Shown: positions 27,495-38,784 of the stretch, in pieces
How the letters are laid out: each line of letters begins with the position of its first letter
How positions within the stretch are numbered: the stretch's first letter is position 1
NCBI RefSeq assembly: GCF_003606285.1
Contig: NZ_CP028884.1
Coordinates: forward strand, 744,001-808,000
Length of the DNA: 64,000 nt
Direction of reading: 5' to 3'
Source of the DNA: Borrelia turcica IST7
GTDB taxonomy: Bacteria > Spirochaetota > Spirochaetia > Borreliales > Borreliaceae
Made by a program: the position numbers and the translations under genes
Notes under the pieces: model-generated
Database searches by the model: none
What the model was told of the DNA's origin: nothing
The model's input: the letters and a program-made list of their open reading frames with translations, nothing else

Positions 27495-29273
27495 ATGGAA
27501 CATGCTAAAGTTATAGATTTGATCAGAAATAGAGTAGATATTGTGGATTTTATAGGTGAACGAGTTAAATTAGTCAAATCAGGATCATCTTATAAGGGAC
27601 TTTGTCCTTTTCATGCTGAGAAAACAGCTTCTTTTTTTGTAAATCCTTCTCAGGGGTTTTTTTATTGTTTTGGATGTAAAAGGGGAGGGGATGTTATAAA
27701 ATTTTTGATGGATATTGAAAAATTTAGCTATGATAATGCTGTTAAGTTTTTATGTAGTAGAGTAGGAATTTCGTATGACGATATTAAGAAACCTCTTAAG
27801 CTTAAGGATGGAATTCAGAATAAGGAAATAATTTCAAAAATATATAGCTTGAATGCTAAGTTAGTGAAGTTTTTTTTGGCTTCTTTTTGTAATAATAGTG
27901 AAGTTTTGAATTATATTCTTAGGAAGAGAAGTATATCAGAAAAAGTTATTAATTTATTTAATATTGGATATTTGAAATGTGATGTGGAGGGTGGATTTAG
28001 TTTTTATAATTTTTTAATTTCAAAGGGATATTCTGCTGAAATATTGAGCAAGAGTGGTTTCTTTTCAAGAAAAAAACAAAAGTTTTCAATTTTATCTGGT
28101 AGATTAATTTTTCCAATCAGAGATTTTAAAGGAAATGTGGTGGGATTTGGGGGACGAAGTTTAGGCTTAAATAATGGTCCCAAGTATATCAATTTGAGCG
28201 AAACAGATGCTTTTAAAAAAAGAGAGCTACTTTATGGATTTTATGAAGGGTTTTCTGTGATTAAGGAAAATAAGTCGGTAATATTAACAGAGGGGTATAT
28301 AGATGTTCTTTCTTTTTTTACAGCTGATGTAAGAATTGCGGTATCTACACTCGGTACATCCTTTTCAAGAGAGCATCTTGCTTTAATTAGAAGATATGCG
28401 GATAAAATAATAATATGTTTTGATGGTGATGATGCTGGACTTTTAGCTACGCTTAAGGCATATCAAATTTGTTTGCCCTTTGGCATTGATGTAAGTGTAA
28501 TTAAGATGGAGGATGGACTTGACCCTGCAGATGTTTTGAAGAGTAAGGGGGCATCTTATTTAAGAGGTATGGTTGGTGATAAGTGTGATGCATTTGAGTA
28601 TCTTTTGGAAAAATATTCTGCTAAATATGATTTAAATAAAACATCAGATTTAAATCATATGATTGGTATCTTTATAAAATTAATAAGTTTATCAAGCACT
28701 AATACTCAAAGAGATATTCTTTTAGAAAAAATAGAGAGTAAGGTTGGAGTTAGACTTGAGACCTTAAGAAAAGATTACTATGATATTAGAGAAAGAAATG
28801 CAATTGAGAGCTCTAAGAAAAGTACATATTCTTATCAACCAAATACATATGAGAGGTATTTAGTAATTGCCTTGTTGAAAGACTTTAATTATTTTAATAT
28901 AATAAGGCGTAATATTAGTGATAGTGATTTACATGACATTGATGTAAGAAAAGTTTTTATGTGCTTTGAAAACTTATTTGATAATAATGAGATTTTTTCA
29001 TTGCTTAATTTAAAAGAGTTTTTAAAAGATAGGTATGGTGTTAGTGAAGTTTTTTTTGAAGATATGTTAAGGATAGAATTTGAAGTAGATAATGAGATGG
29101 TTATGCAAATTTTATTTGCAATTAAAAAAAGAAAATTGGAAGACCGCGTTTTGGCTTTTAGGGAAATGAACAGAAATAGTGCTTTAATGGAAATAGATGC
29201 TAAGACTCAAATAAGAGAATTAATGTTTTTGAATATGCAAAGAGAGAGTTTAAGGATATATTTGAATGAATAG
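27495..29273 (+). CDS. dnaG: DNA primase
   Basis: DnaG makes RNA primers at the replication fork. The 592-residue protein has the CHC2 zinc site C37, H40, C58, C61 (GLCPFH and YCFGC) and a Toprim domain with [11 protein letters not shown] and [11 protein letters not shown]. The C-terminal region should bind the helicase. I chose ATG 27495, 10 nt behind AAGG. TTG 27486 would add three residues. It overlaps rpoD by 8 nt in the classical macromolecular synthesis arrangement, with mltG in place of rpsU upstream. Confidence 0.96.
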   Translation: MEHAKVIDLIRNRVDIVDFIGERVKLVKSGSSYKGLCPFHAEKTASFFVNPSQGFFYCFGCKRGGDVIKFLMDIEKFSYDNAVKFLCSRVGISYDDIKKPLKLKDGIQNKEIISKIYSLNAKLVKFFLASFCNNSEVLNYILRKRSISEKVINLFNIGYLKCDVEGGFSFYNFLISKGYSAEILSKSGFFSRKKQKFSILSGRLIFPIRDFKGNVVGFGGRSLGLNNGPKYINLSETDAFKKRELLYGFYEGFSVIKENKSVILTEGYIDVLSFFTADVRIAVSTLGTSFSREHLALIRRYADKIIICFDGDDAGLLATLKAYQICLPFGIDVSVIKMEDGLDPADVLKSKGASYLRGMVGDKCDAFEYLLEKYSAKYDLNKTSDLNHMIGIFIKLISLSSTNTQRDILLEKIESKVGVRLETLRKDYYDIRERNAIESSKKSTYSYQPNTYERYLVIALLKDFNYFNIIRRNISDSDLHDIDVRKVFMCFENLFDNNEIFSLLNLKEFLKDRYGVSEVFFEDMLRIEFEVDNEMVMQILFAIKKRKLEDRVLAFREMNRNSALMEIDAKTQIRELMFLNMQRESLRIYLNE

Positions 29274-31164
29274 TATAGAAAATAAAGATTTGCAATGCTT
29301 TAGAAAGAAGAATTCAAAAGTAATAAAAGCCATATTGGATTATTTGAGGGGTAGAAAAGAGATTACATTTGGAGATTTATCTACTTTGCTTTCAGAAGAT
29401 ATGTTGGAGCCGGAAAACATTGATTTTATTTATGGAATACTTGAGGATGAGGGAATAAGTTTGATTGATGAAAGAGTAGAGTCTAAGAACTCTAGTGTTA
29501 GTGATAGTTCCGAATTAGAAGAGTCAAGTAAAATGGATAGCCAGTTTATGGTCTTAGGTGATTCTGTTGATGGTGATGATGAGGTTGATGATAAATTAGA
29601 AGAATTTGATGATGATATTTTAGACAAGGAAGATTTTTCAGGGTGCATTAAGAGTGGGTTGTTAAAAGATAACAATACCGAAGATCCAATAAGGCTTTAT
29701 TTGAAAGAGATAGGGAAAGAATTTTTGTTAACTGGAGATCAAGAAGTTGAGCTTGCAAAACAAATGGATTCTGGTGAATCTATAATTGAAAACATTCTTA
29801 AGAGTGAGGGACTTGTTATAGAGAATTATTATAATTTGGTTAATGCTATTTATTCAAGAGTAGATAGAGAAGAATTTTTTAAAAGAGAGAAGGAAAGAGA
29901 AAAGGATAATAACGCTGACTACTATAACAAAAAAAAAAGAATCACATCTTTTTATAAAGCTTCATTAAAGCCATTCCAGGAGCGTTTAGTAAGTTATATT
30001 GAAAATAAGCATAAATTATATGAACTTGGGGAAGATATTTTTGAAGAAAGTATTAATAATGAAAGGCTTTATATAAAAGAGATGCTTAAATCTGTTCCTT
30101 TATATCAGGAGGAGTTAAGAGTTTTTTCAGATGATTATATTGACTCTGCTAGTAAGATAAGGGATTTGAAGAGACAGCAAAAGTCTATATTGGATAGATT
30201 AAAGGTGGACAAAATTAGGAATCTTAGGGTTCTTGGAAGAGATTTAGCTATTCCTGAGAGACGGGAGAGGATAGAAAAATCTTTAAATATACGAGAAGAT
30301 CTTATTAAGGAGCAAATTACAGAAGCTCAGCTTGCTCAAAAAGAGCTTGAAAGAATCGAGATGTATTATGAGTACCCAATAGATAGAATAATAAGGATGT
30401 CGGAAGAAATTCTTAAGGGTAAGCAGATGATGCAACATGCTAAAGATCAGCTTATTAAGGCTAATTTAAGACTTGTGGTAAGTATTGCTAAGAAGTATGC
30501 TAATAGGGGGCTTCATTTTTTTGATCTTGTGCAAGAGGGTAATATTGGTTTAATTAAGGCTGTTGAAAAATTTGAGTATAAGAGAGGGTTTAAATTTTCT
30601 ACTTATGCTACATGGTGGATTCGTCAAGCGATAACAAGGTCAATCTCAGATCAGGCACGCACAATACGTGTTCCTGTACATATGATTGAGCAAATAAATA
30701 GATTGAATAGAGAAACAAGATATTTGGTGCAAGTTTTGGGTAAAGATCCAACAGATGAGGAACTTTCAGTGAGACTTGGATGGGAACTAAAGAAGGTTAA
30801 GACTGTTAAAAATGTTTCAAGGGAACCTGTATCACTTGAAACGCCAATTGGAGAAGAGGAAGACTCTGTTCTTAGTGATTTTATAGAGGATAAGGCAATA
30901 AAAAATCCAGCAAAGCATACATCTTTTGTAGTTTTGCAAGATCAAATAAGATCAATTCTTGGTACTCTTCCCGAGAGAGAGCAGGAAGTAGTTAAGATGA
31001 GATTTGGACTTGAAGATGGATATTCTTTAACTCTTGAGGAAGTTGGACTTCATTTTAATGTTACAAGGGAAAGGATTAGACAGATTGAATCAAAGGCTTT
31101 AAGGAGACTTAAAAATCCTAAGAAGACTCAAAAACTTAAAGATTATTTAGAAGATTTAAATTAA
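29266..31164 (+). CDS. rpoD: RNA polymerase primary sigma factor (sigma-70)
   Basis: This is the housekeeping sigma factor, 632 residues. Region 1.1 is acidic (stretches of Asp/Glu at about 85-130), then region 1.2 reads [11 protein letters not shown]. Region 2 has the [14 protein letters not shown] core and the -10-contacting [12 protein letters not shown]. Region 4.2 ends with the helix-turn-helix [20 protein letters not shown]. It overlaps dnaG by 8 nt and is followed after 10 nt by a zinc-ribbon coiled-coil gene. Confidence 0.98.
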   Translation: MNSIENKDLQCFRKKNSKVIKAILDYLRGRKEITFGDLSTLLSEDMLEPENIDFIYGILEDEGISLIDERVESKNSSVSDSSELEESSKMDSQFMVLGDSVDGDDEVDDKLEEFDDDILDKEDFSGCIKSGLLKDNNTEDPIRLYLKEIGKEFLLTGDQEVELAKQMDSGESIIENILKSEGLVIENYYNLVNAIYSRVDREEFFKREKEREKDNNADYYNKKKRITSFYKASLKPFQERLVSYIENKHKLYELGEDIFEESINNERLYIKEMLKSVPLYQEELRVFSDDYIDSASKIRDLKRQQKSILDRLKVDKIRNLRVLGRDLAIPERRERIEKSLNIREDLIKEQITEAQLAQKELERIEMYYEYPIDRIIRMSEEILKGKQMMQHAKDQLIKANLRLVVSIAKKYANRGLHFFDLVQEGNIGLIKAVEKFEYKRGFKFSTYATWWIRQAITRSISDQARTIRVPVHMIEQINRLNRETRYLVQVLGKDPTDEELSVRLGWELKKVKTVKNVSREPVSLETPIGEEEDSVLSDFIEDKAIKNPAKHTSFVVLQDQIRSILGTLPEREQEVVKMRFGLEDGYSLTLEEVGLHFNVTRERIRQIESKALRRLKNPKKTQKLKDYLEDLN

Positions 31165-31174
31165 TGGGGGATTT

Positions 31175-31933
31175 GTGGAAAGTAATATTGATATATTAAA
31201 AAACCTTGAAGGCATATATAAAGCTAAGTTTAAGCTTGAGGAAAGGCAAAAAAATATTCCTAAGTATTTGCAATCCAAGAAGTCTCAAATTGATGAACTT
31301 ATTGGAGCTCTTGATGAATTACAGATTAAATTTAAAGAATGCCAAAAAGAAGATGCTTCTTTAAAACTAGGCATTCAAGACATTAATGTAAGAAAAACTA
31401 AAGCAGAGGAAAAAATAGATAGTATTAAAACTCAAAGGGAATATGAGGCTCTTGAGAAAGAATTACAGACTATTATTGATGATGAAGTTGCCATTAGGAA
31501 AAAGATGACACATGTTACTGGGCTTAAGACAAGGGTAGATAGAGAAATAGCGGAAATAAAGAGTAAACTTGAGGGAGAACAAGATATATATGCTACTGAG
31601 AGTACTAATCTTGAAAATGAGCTTTTAGAGATTAAACAAAAACTTTTTGATATTGCAAATGAAGAAGAAAAATATGCTTCTCGAATGGATGAGGATTTTT
31701 TGTTTAAGTTTCAGAGGATTATTAGAAATAAATCTAATGGAGTTGTTCCTTTGGTTGAAAATGTTTGTAAGGGGTGTCATATGATACTTCCTGTTGAATT
31801 TGCAAATAAGGTGAGGCGTGAGCCAGATGATGTTAAGTTTTGTCCTTATTGTAGTAGAATACTTTATTATCAAGAGAAATTTGAAGTTGGTTTGGGAATG
31901 ATTCCTGGAAGTTTGGCAGATCTTATTGAATAA
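31175..31933 (+). CDS. Coiled-coil protein with C4 zinc ribbon, FlgZ/CT398-like
   Basis: This 252-residue protein consists of a long Lys/Glu-rich coiled-coil hairpin (about 1-185) and a C-terminal zinc ribbon with CKGCHMILP near residue 198 and CPYCSRILYY near residue 220. This layout matches the HP0958 (FlgZ)/CT398 family. Its studied members bind sigma-54 in Helicobacter and Chlamydia, and some affect flagellar gene expression. The start is GTG 31175 behind GGGGG. It directly follows rpoD, and rnpB follows 12 nt after it. By synteny it is BB0713. Sigma-54 binding in Borrelia is inference only. Confidence 0.85.
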   Translation: MESNIDILKNLEGIYKAKFKLEERQKNIPKYLQSKKSQIDELIGALDELQIKFKECQKEDASLKLGIQDINVRKTKAEEKIDSIKTQREYEALEKELQTIIDDEVAIRKKMTHVTGLKTRVDREIAEIKSKLEGEQDIYATESTNLENELLEIKQKLFDIANEEEKYASRMDEDFLFKFQRIIRNKSNGVVPLVENVCKGCHMILPVEFANKVRREPDDVKFCPYCSRILYYQEKFEVGLGMIPGSLADLIE

Positions 31934-31945
31934 GAATTTAGTTTG

Positions 31946-32283
31946 AGTTAATGCCCAGTCATCGCTTAATTTATGTTAAGGTATTTTAAGAGGAAAGTCC
32001 GAGCTCCAATAAGAGCGTAATGCTAGGTAATGCCTAGGAGTTTTAAACTTAAGAGAGTGTCACAGAAAATAACCGCCTTAGGGTAAGGGTGAAAAGGTGA
32101 GGTAAGAGCTCACCGCTTATTTAGTGATAAATAAGGTCAAGACAAACCTCATTAGGAGCAAAATCAAGTATGCAAGTTTTCTTAGCTCTTGAGGACTTGC
32201 GGGTGGATTGCATGATTTTTCCAGTGATGGAAAAATTAGATAGATGATGACATAAAACAGAACTCGGCTTATGGGTATTAACT
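31946..32283 (+). ncRNA. rnpB: RNase P RNA
   Basis: The conserved 5' core GAGGAAAGTCCGAGCTCC lies near 31990, ACAGAAAATAACCGCC follows near 32062, and the 3' core ends in AGAACTCGGCTTATGGG. The terminal helix P1 is visible as AGTTAATGCCCA (31946-31957) pairing with TGGGTATTAACT (32272-32283), with one G-U pair. The length of about 338 nt suits a bacterial type A RNA. It lies between the zinc-ribbon gene and the TPR gene on the same strand. Confidence 0.95.
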
Positions 32284-32304
32284 TAAATTTTTATAGAGAG
32301 TTTT

Positions 32305-33270
32305 ATGGGAATAAGGTATATAAGACATATTTTTTATTTGATTGTAGTTTTAATACTTTTTTTCTTTATTTTTTATATTTTATCTTATTTTAAAGCCTTT
32401 TCCAATTCTTATTTAAGAGCGGGGCCTACTGAGGTAAATTTACTTGTTCTTTGGGAAAATAAGGAATATAAAGAAATAATAGATTATGCTGAGAATGAAC
32501 TTAAGACAAACAAGTTTGATTTTAATCTAAATTTGCTTCTTGGGTTTTCGTATTTTTATTATTCCTTAATGCTAAATGATAGCTCTTTAAAAACTCATTT
32601 TTTGGATAATTCAATAGAAAGATTAAGGTTTTTAATGTCAATTAATGCTGATATTCCTATGAGTTCGCTTTATTATATTTTAGGTAAAGCTTATTCCCAT
32701 AAGGGTGAATATTATAGTGAGCTTTCTGTTAAATATTTAAACAAAGCCTTATATTCGAATAATTTTGATTTCATGAGTATAAAAGAAGATATTTTTGAAT
32801 ATTTGGGGTATTCTTATCAACTTTTAAGAGATTATAAGTCTAGTTTAAGGTTTTTTATGAAAGCTTATAGCGAGAATAAGTCGGATCTTGTTCTTTGGAG
32901 TTTGGCATATATTAATTATAAAATAGGAGACATTGATAAGAGTATTGAATATATAAGTAAATTTATAAAAGAAGAGAATGAGTCTTTTAACAGTGAAAAA
33001 AGCGATGATAATTTGATGCAAAAGGTGTATTTGTTATATGGCGATATATATTTGGATCAGGGCGTTTATGATGAAGCTTTTAATTGCTATGATAAAGTCT
33101 TAAAAATTAATAGTTTAAATCCCAATGTTTATGTTAAAATAGGGGATATATATAGAAAGAGAGATAAAGATTATCCTAAAGCTCGAAAATATTGGAGAGA
33201 AGCATTGAGCATTAATCCTTATTTAGAGGAAGCAAGGGAAAGGCTTAGAATTAACTTAGAAGATTTTTAG
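32305..33270 (+). CDS. Membrane-anchored TPR protein
   Basis: This 321-residue protein has one N-terminal membrane helix (about residues 9-30) followed by a tetratricopeptide-repeat domain. The clearest repeats are [31 protein letters not shown] near residue 170 and the last two repeats ([30 protein letters not shown], then [31 protein letters not shown]). TPR domains mediate protein contacts, and the side of the membrane is not certain. It lies directly before mreB (10 nt), so it may belong to the elongation-complex operon. By position it is BB0714. Confidence 0.82.
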   Translation: MGIRYIRHIFYLIVVLILFFFIFYILSYFKAFSNSYLRAGPTEVNLLVLWENKEYKEIIDYAENELKTNKFDFNLNLLLGFSYFYYSLMLNDSSLKTHFLDNSIERLRFLMSINADIPMSSLYYILGKAYSHKGEYYSELSVKYLNKALYSNNFDFMSIKEDIFEYLGYSYQLLRDYKSSLRFFMKAYSENKSDLVLWSLAYINYKIGDIDKSIEYISKFIKEENESFNSEKSDDNLMQKVYLLYGDIYLDQGVYDEAFNCYDKVLKINSLNPNVYVKIGDIYRKRDKDYPKARKYWREALSINPYLEEARERLRINLEDF

Positions 33271-33280
33271 GGGGCTTGAT

Positions 33281-34330
33281 TTGAATTTATTTAAGTCTTT
33301 TTTGATAGATATTGGCATTGATCTTGGTACGTGCAATACTTTGGTTTACATTAAGGATTATGGTGTAGTGATGAGTGAGCCTTCGGTTGTTGCTATTGAT
33401 GTTACTAAGGGTAATAGAGTTGTTGCTGTTGGTCGCAATGCTAAGAAGATGCTTTGGAAAACTCCAGAGAATATTAAGGCAGTAAGGCCTCTTCGTGATG
33501 GTGTTATTGCTGACATTGAAAATACAGAAAAAATGATTAAGTATTTTATAAATCATATTTTTTCTCGAAAAAAATTGTTTTTTAAACCTAGGATGGTAAT
33601 AGGTGTGCCAACTTGCATTACGGAGGTTGAGAGGAGAGCTGTTAAAGAGAGCGCAATGAATGCGGGTGCTCGTGAAGTTAAGGTTATTGAAGAATCTCTT
33701 GCCGCTGCTATTGGGTCGGATATTCCCATTTTTGAGCCAACAGGCCATATGGTATGTGATATAGGGGGAGGAACTACTGAGATATCTGTTATTTCTCTTG
33801 GTGGGATGGTGGTAAGTAGAGCTATTAGAACTGGTGGAGATGAGTTTGATGAGAGTATAATAAAGTATATGAGAAATGCACATAACATTATTATTGGACA
33901 ACAGACGGCAGAAAAATTAAAAATTAAGATAGGTAATGTTTATCCAGATACTCATAATTTGAAGGTAGAAACAATAGATATTAAGGGAACAGATGCTGTT
34001 ACGGGTCTTCCTAGAAAGCAGATTGTTGATTCTATGGAAGTAAGAGAATCTTTAAAGGAGCCTATTAGTACCGTTGTTGATGAGGTTAAGAGAACTCTTG
34101 GTGCAACGCCTCCAGAACTTGCAACGGATATTGTTGAGCGTGGGATTATATTAACAGGCGGTGGAGCCCTTCTTAAGGGACTTAATAGACTTTTATCAAA
34201 AGAAACAGGAGTTCCGGTTTATGTTGCAGACAATCCTCTTCTTTCTGTAGCTGTTGGAGCAGGTTTATTTTATGACTATGCTAATAGGATAGATATTAGT
34301 AAGAATATATATAGTTTTATTAATGAATAG
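33281..34330 (+). CDS. mreB: Rod-shape actin homologue MreB
   Basis: MreB forms membrane-bound filaments that guide lateral peptidoglycan synthesis. The 349-residue protein has the actin-fold phosphate loops [14 protein letters not shown] near residue 13 and [17 protein letters not shown] near residue 158, and the [12 protein letters not shown] adenosine motif near residue 288. The start is TTG 33281 behind AGGGGG at the end of the TPR gene. It leads the mreB-mreC-mreD-mrdA-rodA run, with 2-6 nt spacing or short overlaps. Confidence 0.97.
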   Translation: MNLFKSFLIDIGIDLGTCNTLVYIKDYGVVMSEPSVVAIDVTKGNRVVAVGRNAKKMLWKTPENIKAVRPLRDGVIADIENTEKMIKYFINHIFSRKKLFFKPRMVIGVPTCITEVERRAVKESAMNAGAREVKVIEESLAAAIGSDIPIFEPTGHMVCDIGGGTTEISVISLGGMVVSRAIRTGGDEFDESIIKYMRNAHNIIIGQQTAEKLKIKIGNVYPDTHNLKVETIDIKGTDAVTGLPRKQIVDSMEVRESLKEPISTVVDEVKRTLGATPPELATDIVERGIILTGGGALLKGLNRLLSKETGVPVYVADNPLLSVAVGAGLFYDYANRIDISKNIYSFINE

Positions 34331-34332
34331 AT

Positions 34333-35178
34333 ATGAAGTTTCTTGTTAAGTTCAAGAATTTTGTTAAGGTACTAAGTATATTAATACTTGCCGTTGTTCT
34401 TATGGTATATGATTCTAGTGGTCATAGAAAGAAAAGAAAAGATGATTTTTTTGTTTTTACCTTAAATTCATATATTCAAGATAATATGCATGAATTTGTT
34501 AGTTTTATTGCTAGTATTTTTAAGGCAATAAATGAATACAAGGATTATGGCGAGAGAATAGAAGAGTATAAGAAAAGAATACAGCAACTTGAGATAGTTA
34601 CTCAAAATGTTCAAATATTAAGACAAGAAAATTCTAGGCTTAAGGAACAACTTGGTTTTTATTCATCAAATTCTAGTGAGTTTATTCCAGCTGAAATAAT
34701 TTATTTAAATTATTCAAACATTTCTTCTTTAATGGCAATTAACAAGGGTTATAATGACGGTGTTCAAAAAGATATGGTAGCTGTTGCTTATCAAGATGGG
34801 TTTAGTGGTTTGGTTGGAAAAGTTGTTAAAGTTTATGCAAATACTGCTAAAATTTTGCCTTTAACTAGTTATGAGAATTTTGTCTCTGCAAGAATTCAAA
34901 ATAGCAAGTTTATTGGTCTTGTTGAAGGTAAGGGATATGGTGAGTCTCTTGAGATGAACTATGTTAATCGATTAGCTGAAAATGATTTAAAAGTGGGAGA
35001 CTCTGTAGTTACCGCTGGGTTTAGTGATTATCCCGGTGGGATTTATATAGGCAAGATTATTCATTTTAATATTCTTGAATATAATTCGCTTTTAAGTATT
35101 AAAATAGAACCTATAATGGTCTTGGATAAATTGGAATATGTTTTTTTGATTAAAGGCGAAAAGAGGATACAAGATTGA
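34333..35178 (+). CDS. mreC: Rod shape-determining protein MreC
   Basis: MreC is a bitopic periplasmic scaffold that activates the PBP2-RodA synthase. The 281-residue protein has an N-terminal membrane helix (about 7-26), a coiled coil (about 55-100, with QQLEIVTQNVQILRQENSRLKEQL), and a beta-rich domain containing NKGYNDGVQKDM and VVTAGFSDYPGGIYIGKI. It starts 2 nt after mreB and overlaps mreD by 4 nt. Confidence 0.93.
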   Translation: MKFLVKFKNFVKVLSILILAVVLMVYDSSGHRKKRKDDFFVFTLNSYIQDNMHEFVSFIASIFKAINEYKDYGERIEEYKKRIQQLEIVTQNVQILRQENSRLKEQLGFYSSNSSEFIPAEIIYLNYSNISSLMAINKGYNDGVQKDMVAVAYQDGFSGLVGKVVKVYANTAKILPLTSYENFVSARIQNSKFIGLVEGKGYGESLEMNYVNRLAENDLKVGDSVVTAGFSDYPGGIYIGKIIHFNILEYNSLLSIKIEPIMVLDKLEYVFLIKGEKRIQD

Positions 35179-35657
35179 TATCTTTTGTTCTGTATTATAT
35201 TATTAGCGTATTTTTGGGTCAGATTTTTCAGTATTATTTTGCGGTTAATTTTTCTTTTTCAATAGATATATTTTTAATTATTTTAATTTTTAATTCTCTA
35301 AATTTTATTTTTAATGTAGGTTTAATATCGAGTATTTTACATGGTTTTATTATGGAGTATTTTACAGGATTGCCACTTGGGTTTTTTGTGTTTAGTTATG
35401 TTTTAATATTTTATATTCTTGGTAAAATTAAGATTTTAATTCCTAAAAGTATGCTTAGCATGACAATATTTTTTGTTCTGTCAAAATTTATAATTTGGTT
35501 TGTTGCAATGACTTTTTCAGATTTTGTGGATCTTAAAGGATTTAATTATGAAATATTTAATCTTAATCTTATTGTAAATATAGTATTTATAAATTTTTTG
35601 TATCCAATCTTAAGTTATTTTACTCGAAATCTTTATACTTTTAGAGAGGAATATTAA
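35175..35657 (+). CDS. mreD: Rod shape-determining membrane protein MreD
   Basis: This is a hydrophobic protein of 160 residues with about five membrane helices over its whole length. Sequence identity to MreD is not obvious by eye. Size, hydrophobicity, the HGFIMEYFTGLPLGFFVF segment and its place between mreC and mrdA support the call. The start at 35175 is probably TTG, overlapping the mreC stop codon (ATTGATAT context). Confidence 0.85.
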   Translation: MISFVLYYIISVFLGQIFQYYFAVNFSFSIDIFLIILIFNSLNFIFNVGLISSILHGFIMEYFTGLPLGFFVFSYVLIFYILGKIKILIPKSMLSMTIFFVLSKFIIWFVAMTFSDFVDLKGFNYEIFNLNLIVNIVFINFLYPILSYFTRNLYTFREEY

Positions 35658-35658
35658 A

Positions 35659-37458
35659 ATGAAGGTTATCTTTAAGGAAAGATATAGATTTGGGCTACTG
35701 CTTGTTTCTTTGGTGTTTTTTATATATTTTTTTACTTTATTTAAGATGCAGATTGGGAAACACTTATTTTACGATAGAGAAGCAACAGTTCTTTTATCTA
35801 GAGTTGAAAAAATTAATGCTTCAAGAGGTGAAATTTTAGATTCAAATTTAAATGTTATTGCAAATAATATTACGGCATTTGTTTTAAAAATTAGTTTGGA
35901 ACAATATTATGGTATGTCTCTTGAAGATAGAGACGAGATGCTAGATTTTTTATCAAATACTTTAAACATAGATCGAGAACTTATTTTTTCTAAGATTGAA
36001 GCTCCTAGAGGATATCTTAAAGATGTAGAAATAGTTGAACTTAGTCCGGAAATGTTATTTAGAATATCTGAAAAAAGAAGTTATTATCCTGCACTTTTAT
36101 GGTCATATTCTTTTAAAAGAAATTATTTGGTGGATGATTCTTATTCTCATCCTATTGGGTATGTTGGTAGGATTAATCAAAGAGAACTTCGTTCTTTCTA
36201 CAATGTTAAAGGGTATGATAATAATTCTACGATAGGAAAGTCGGGTATTGAACAAATTTATGATAGCTATATTAGAGGCAGGGAAGGTTTAATTAAATAT
36301 AGAGTAGATTCTAAAGAAAGAAAAATAGATAGTGGCTCTATTATAGAGAATATGACTCCTGGGAATAATATTGTTTTAAATATTAATAAAGATATTCAAA
36401 TGCTTGCCAAAAATACTTTAGGGGATAGGTATGGTACTGTAGTGGTATTAAAACCTTCAACGGGAGGTATTCTGGCTCTTCATAATTATCCTTACTATTC
36501 AATGAAAGATGTTTATAATAAATATTCTAGAGAAGATTATTCTTTTCTAAATAGGGCAGTACAGTCAGTTTATCCCCCGGCTTCTATTTTTAAATTGGTT
36601 ATGGCTACCGCAATATTGGAAGAAAAAGTTTTTGATAAGGACAGAAAGATACATTGTCCGGGATATTTTAAGGTAGGTAATAGAATTTTTCATTGTTGGC
36701 AGCGTGGTGGACATGGGTATGTTAATTTAGAAGAAGCTATTGCACATTCATGTAATGTATATTTTTATACATTGGGACTTAAATATCTTGGTGTCGAGAA
36801 AATTTTAAAATATGCAAGAGAATATGGATTTGGTGAGAAAACAGGTATTGATTTGCCAAATGAGGTAGCTGGACTTCTTCCAAGTCCAGAATGGAAGGAA
36901 AAAACTTTTAAGCAACCTTGGGTGGGTGGTGATACTGTAAATTTTTCAATAGGACAAGGATTTTTAAATGCTACTCCTATTCAGATTGCTAATATGATAG
37001 CTATGATTGCAAATGAAGGTGTTGTTTATAAGCCAAGAGTTGTCAATAGAATTTTGGATGGAAATACTAATGAGATTGTTCTTGAAAATTCTCCAGAGGT
37101 TCTTAGAAAGAGTAAACTTATTAGTAAGAATACTTTTAAGCTTTTAAAGAAATATATGAGAGGTGTCATAACTTATGGTACTGCAAGAAATTCAGTCCTT
37201 ACTAAGGCTGTGGCAGTAGGAGGGAAGACAGGAACGGGTCAAACTGGTGTAATTGGATTTGAGAATAGTTCTTTTGTAGGACTTGCTCCTTATAATCATA
37301 CTTCTAATGAACAAGTTATTGTTTTTAGTTTGGTTGAAGGAAGAAGTAATGCTGATATGTGGCCTGCTAAAGCTGTGGATTTAATGATGCAGGGAATTTT
37401 TGCTAAGCAAAGTTATGAGGATATCCTTAGAGGATATAGACCGTGGTATATTAGGTAA
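35659..37458 (+). CDS. mrdA: Penicillin-binding protein 2 (elongasome transpeptidase)
   Basis: This class B PBP cross-links peptidoglycan with RodA during elongation. The 599-residue protein has an N-terminal membrane anchor (about 10-28), a dimerization domain with SRGEILDSNLNVIANN near residue 55, and a transpeptidase domain. The three active-site motifs are present: SIFK in YPPASIFKLV near residue 312, SCN near residue 364, and KTGTG near residue 521. It starts 1 nt after mreD and is followed 6 nt later by rodA. Confidence 0.96.
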   Translation: MKVIFKERYRFGLLLVSLVFFIYFFTLFKMQIGKHLFYDREATVLLSRVEKINASRGEILDSNLNVIANNITAFVLKISLEQYYGMSLEDRDEMLDFLSNTLNIDRELIFSKIEAPRGYLKDVEIVELSPEMLFRISEKRSYYPALLWSYSFKRNYLVDDSYSHPIGYVGRINQRELRSFYNVKGYDNNSTIGKSGIEQIYDSYIRGREGLIKYRVDSKERKIDSGSIIENMTPGNNIVLNINKDIQMLAKNTLGDRYGTVVVLKPSTGGILALHNYPYYSMKDVYNKYSREDYSFLNRAVQSVYPPASIFKLVMATAILEEKVFDKDRKIHCPGYFKVGNRIFHCWQRGGHGYVNLEEAIAHSCNVYFYTLGLKYLGVEKILKYAREYGFGEKTGIDLPNEVAGLLPSPEWKEKTFKQPWVGGDTVNFSIGQGFLNATPIQIANMIAMIANEGVVYKPRVVNRILDGNTNEIVLENSPEVLRKSKLISKNTFKLLKKYMRGVITYGTARNSVLTKAVAVGGKTGTGQTGVIGFENSSFVGLAPYNHTSNEQVIVFSLVEGRSNADMWPAKAVDLMMQGIFAKQSYEDILRGYRPWYIR

Positions 37459-37464
37459 AGTGAA

Positions 37465-38784
37465 GTGGCGGTTTTTAGGAAAGGCTATGATTTTTGGGCA
37501 TTAATTAGTTTGGCAATTATATCTTTTATTGGGATTTTGCTTATATATTCTAGTGACTATACTTCTAATGGTTCTTTGATTAAAATTGAGTATGTTAAGC
37601 AAACTATATGGGTTCTTAGTGGCTTTTTGCTGATTTTTATAATAGGAAGATATGATCTTAAGATAATACAAGGAATGATTTATCCCTTGTATTTTTTATT
37701 GGTAGCTTCTTTGATTTTTACTGCCCTTTTTGGTGTTACTGTTAATGGAGCTAAATCTTGGATTGGAATTTGGAGGTTAGGAGGACAGCCTTCAGAATTT
37801 GGTAAGATTATTAGTATTTTAACTCTTGCTAAATTTTACAGTAGTAGGAGGGATGATAGTAGTATTTTTGTTTTTATTTTTGCTTTTCTTTTAATTTCTC
37901 CTGTTATTTTGCTTGTATTTTTACAACCTGACTTTGGAACTGCTGTGGTTTACTTGAGTATATTTATATTTATTTCCTTTTTTGCTGGTGTGGATGTACA
38001 TTATATTTTGTATTTTACTTTGGTAGGATTTTTTTCGTTTCTCTTCGTAGTGTTACCTGTTTGGTATGAATATAAGTCAGATATGGGGAATATAGTATAT
38101 TTAATTTTTTCAAATAATTTTTATTTTCAAATAGCTTTTTTAGTATTAATTTTAGTGTTTTTAGCCTCTGTTATAGGCTTTTTTATTTCAAAGTACAATC
38201 TGAACATTAGACTTTCTTATTTTTATATTATGTTTATAAGTTCAATTTTATTAATTGCTGCTTTTTCATCTAAGTTTCTTTCTAAAATGATGAAGCCTTA
38301 TCAAATTAAGAGATTTTTAGTTTTTTTAGACCCAAATATTGACCTTAAGGGAGCTGGATGGAATTTAAATCAAGTAAAGATTGCTATTGGTTCTGGCGGT
38401 GTTTTTGGGAAGGGGTTTTTAAAGGGGCCTTATACCCATGCAAACTATGTACCTTCTCAGAGTACAGATTTTATTTTCTCAATTCTTGCTGAGGAGTTTG
38501 GCTTTTTGGGAGTTAGTGCAGTTTTAATATTATTTTTCTTTATTTTCTTTAAGATTTTAATAATAATGGATAAGAGTAAAGATAGGTATATGTCCTTGGT
38601 TTTATCGGGTGTATTGGGCCTTTTATTTTTTCACACTTCTTTTAATATTGGAATGTGTTTAGGTCTCTTACCGATTACAGGAATACCTTTGCCTTTCCTC
38701 TCTTATGGGGGTTCTTCTAGTATTACTTTCTTTTTAGCTATGGCTCTTTATTTTAATATTGAATCTATAGTAACTGTGGATTAA
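37465..38784 (+). CDS. rodA: SEDS peptidoglycan glycosyltransferase RodA
   Basis: RodA polymerises lipid II together with PBP2. The 439-residue SEDS protein has about ten membrane helices, the KSWIGI element near residue 95, QPDFGTAVV near residue 153, and the C-terminal ITGIPLPFLSYGGSS segment near residue 400. At 439 residues it is longer than the usual about 370-residue RodA. The extra length appears to lie in the middle, around residues 185-270. The start is GTG 37465. Confidence 0.95.
   Translation: MAVFRKGYDFWALISLAIISFIGILLIYSSDYTSNGSLIKIEYVKQTIWVLSGFLLIFIIGRYDLKIIQGMIYPLYFLLVASLIFTALFGVTVNGAKSWIGIWRLGGQPSEFGKIISILTLAKFYSSRRDDSSIFVFIFAFLLISPVILLVFLQPDFGTAVVYLSIFIFISFFAGVDVHYILYFTLVGFFSFLFVVLPVWYEYKSDMGNIVYLIFSNNFYFQIAFLVLILVFLASVIGFFISKYNLNIRLSYFYIMFISSILLIAAFSSKFLSKMMKPYQIKRFLVFLDPNIDLKGAGWNLNQVKIAIGSGGVFGKGFLKGPYTHANYVPSQSTDFIFSILAEEFGFLGVSAVLILFFFIFFKILIIMDKSKDRYMSLVLSGVLGLLFFHTSFNIGMCLGLLPITGIPLPFLSYGGSSSITFFLAMALYFNIESIVTVD

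Noticed and set aside
33287-33901. 204-codon minus-strand open frame opposite mreB
   Set aside because: mreB has all actin motifs in the other strand. The shadow frame has no family features and starts without a ribosome binding site.
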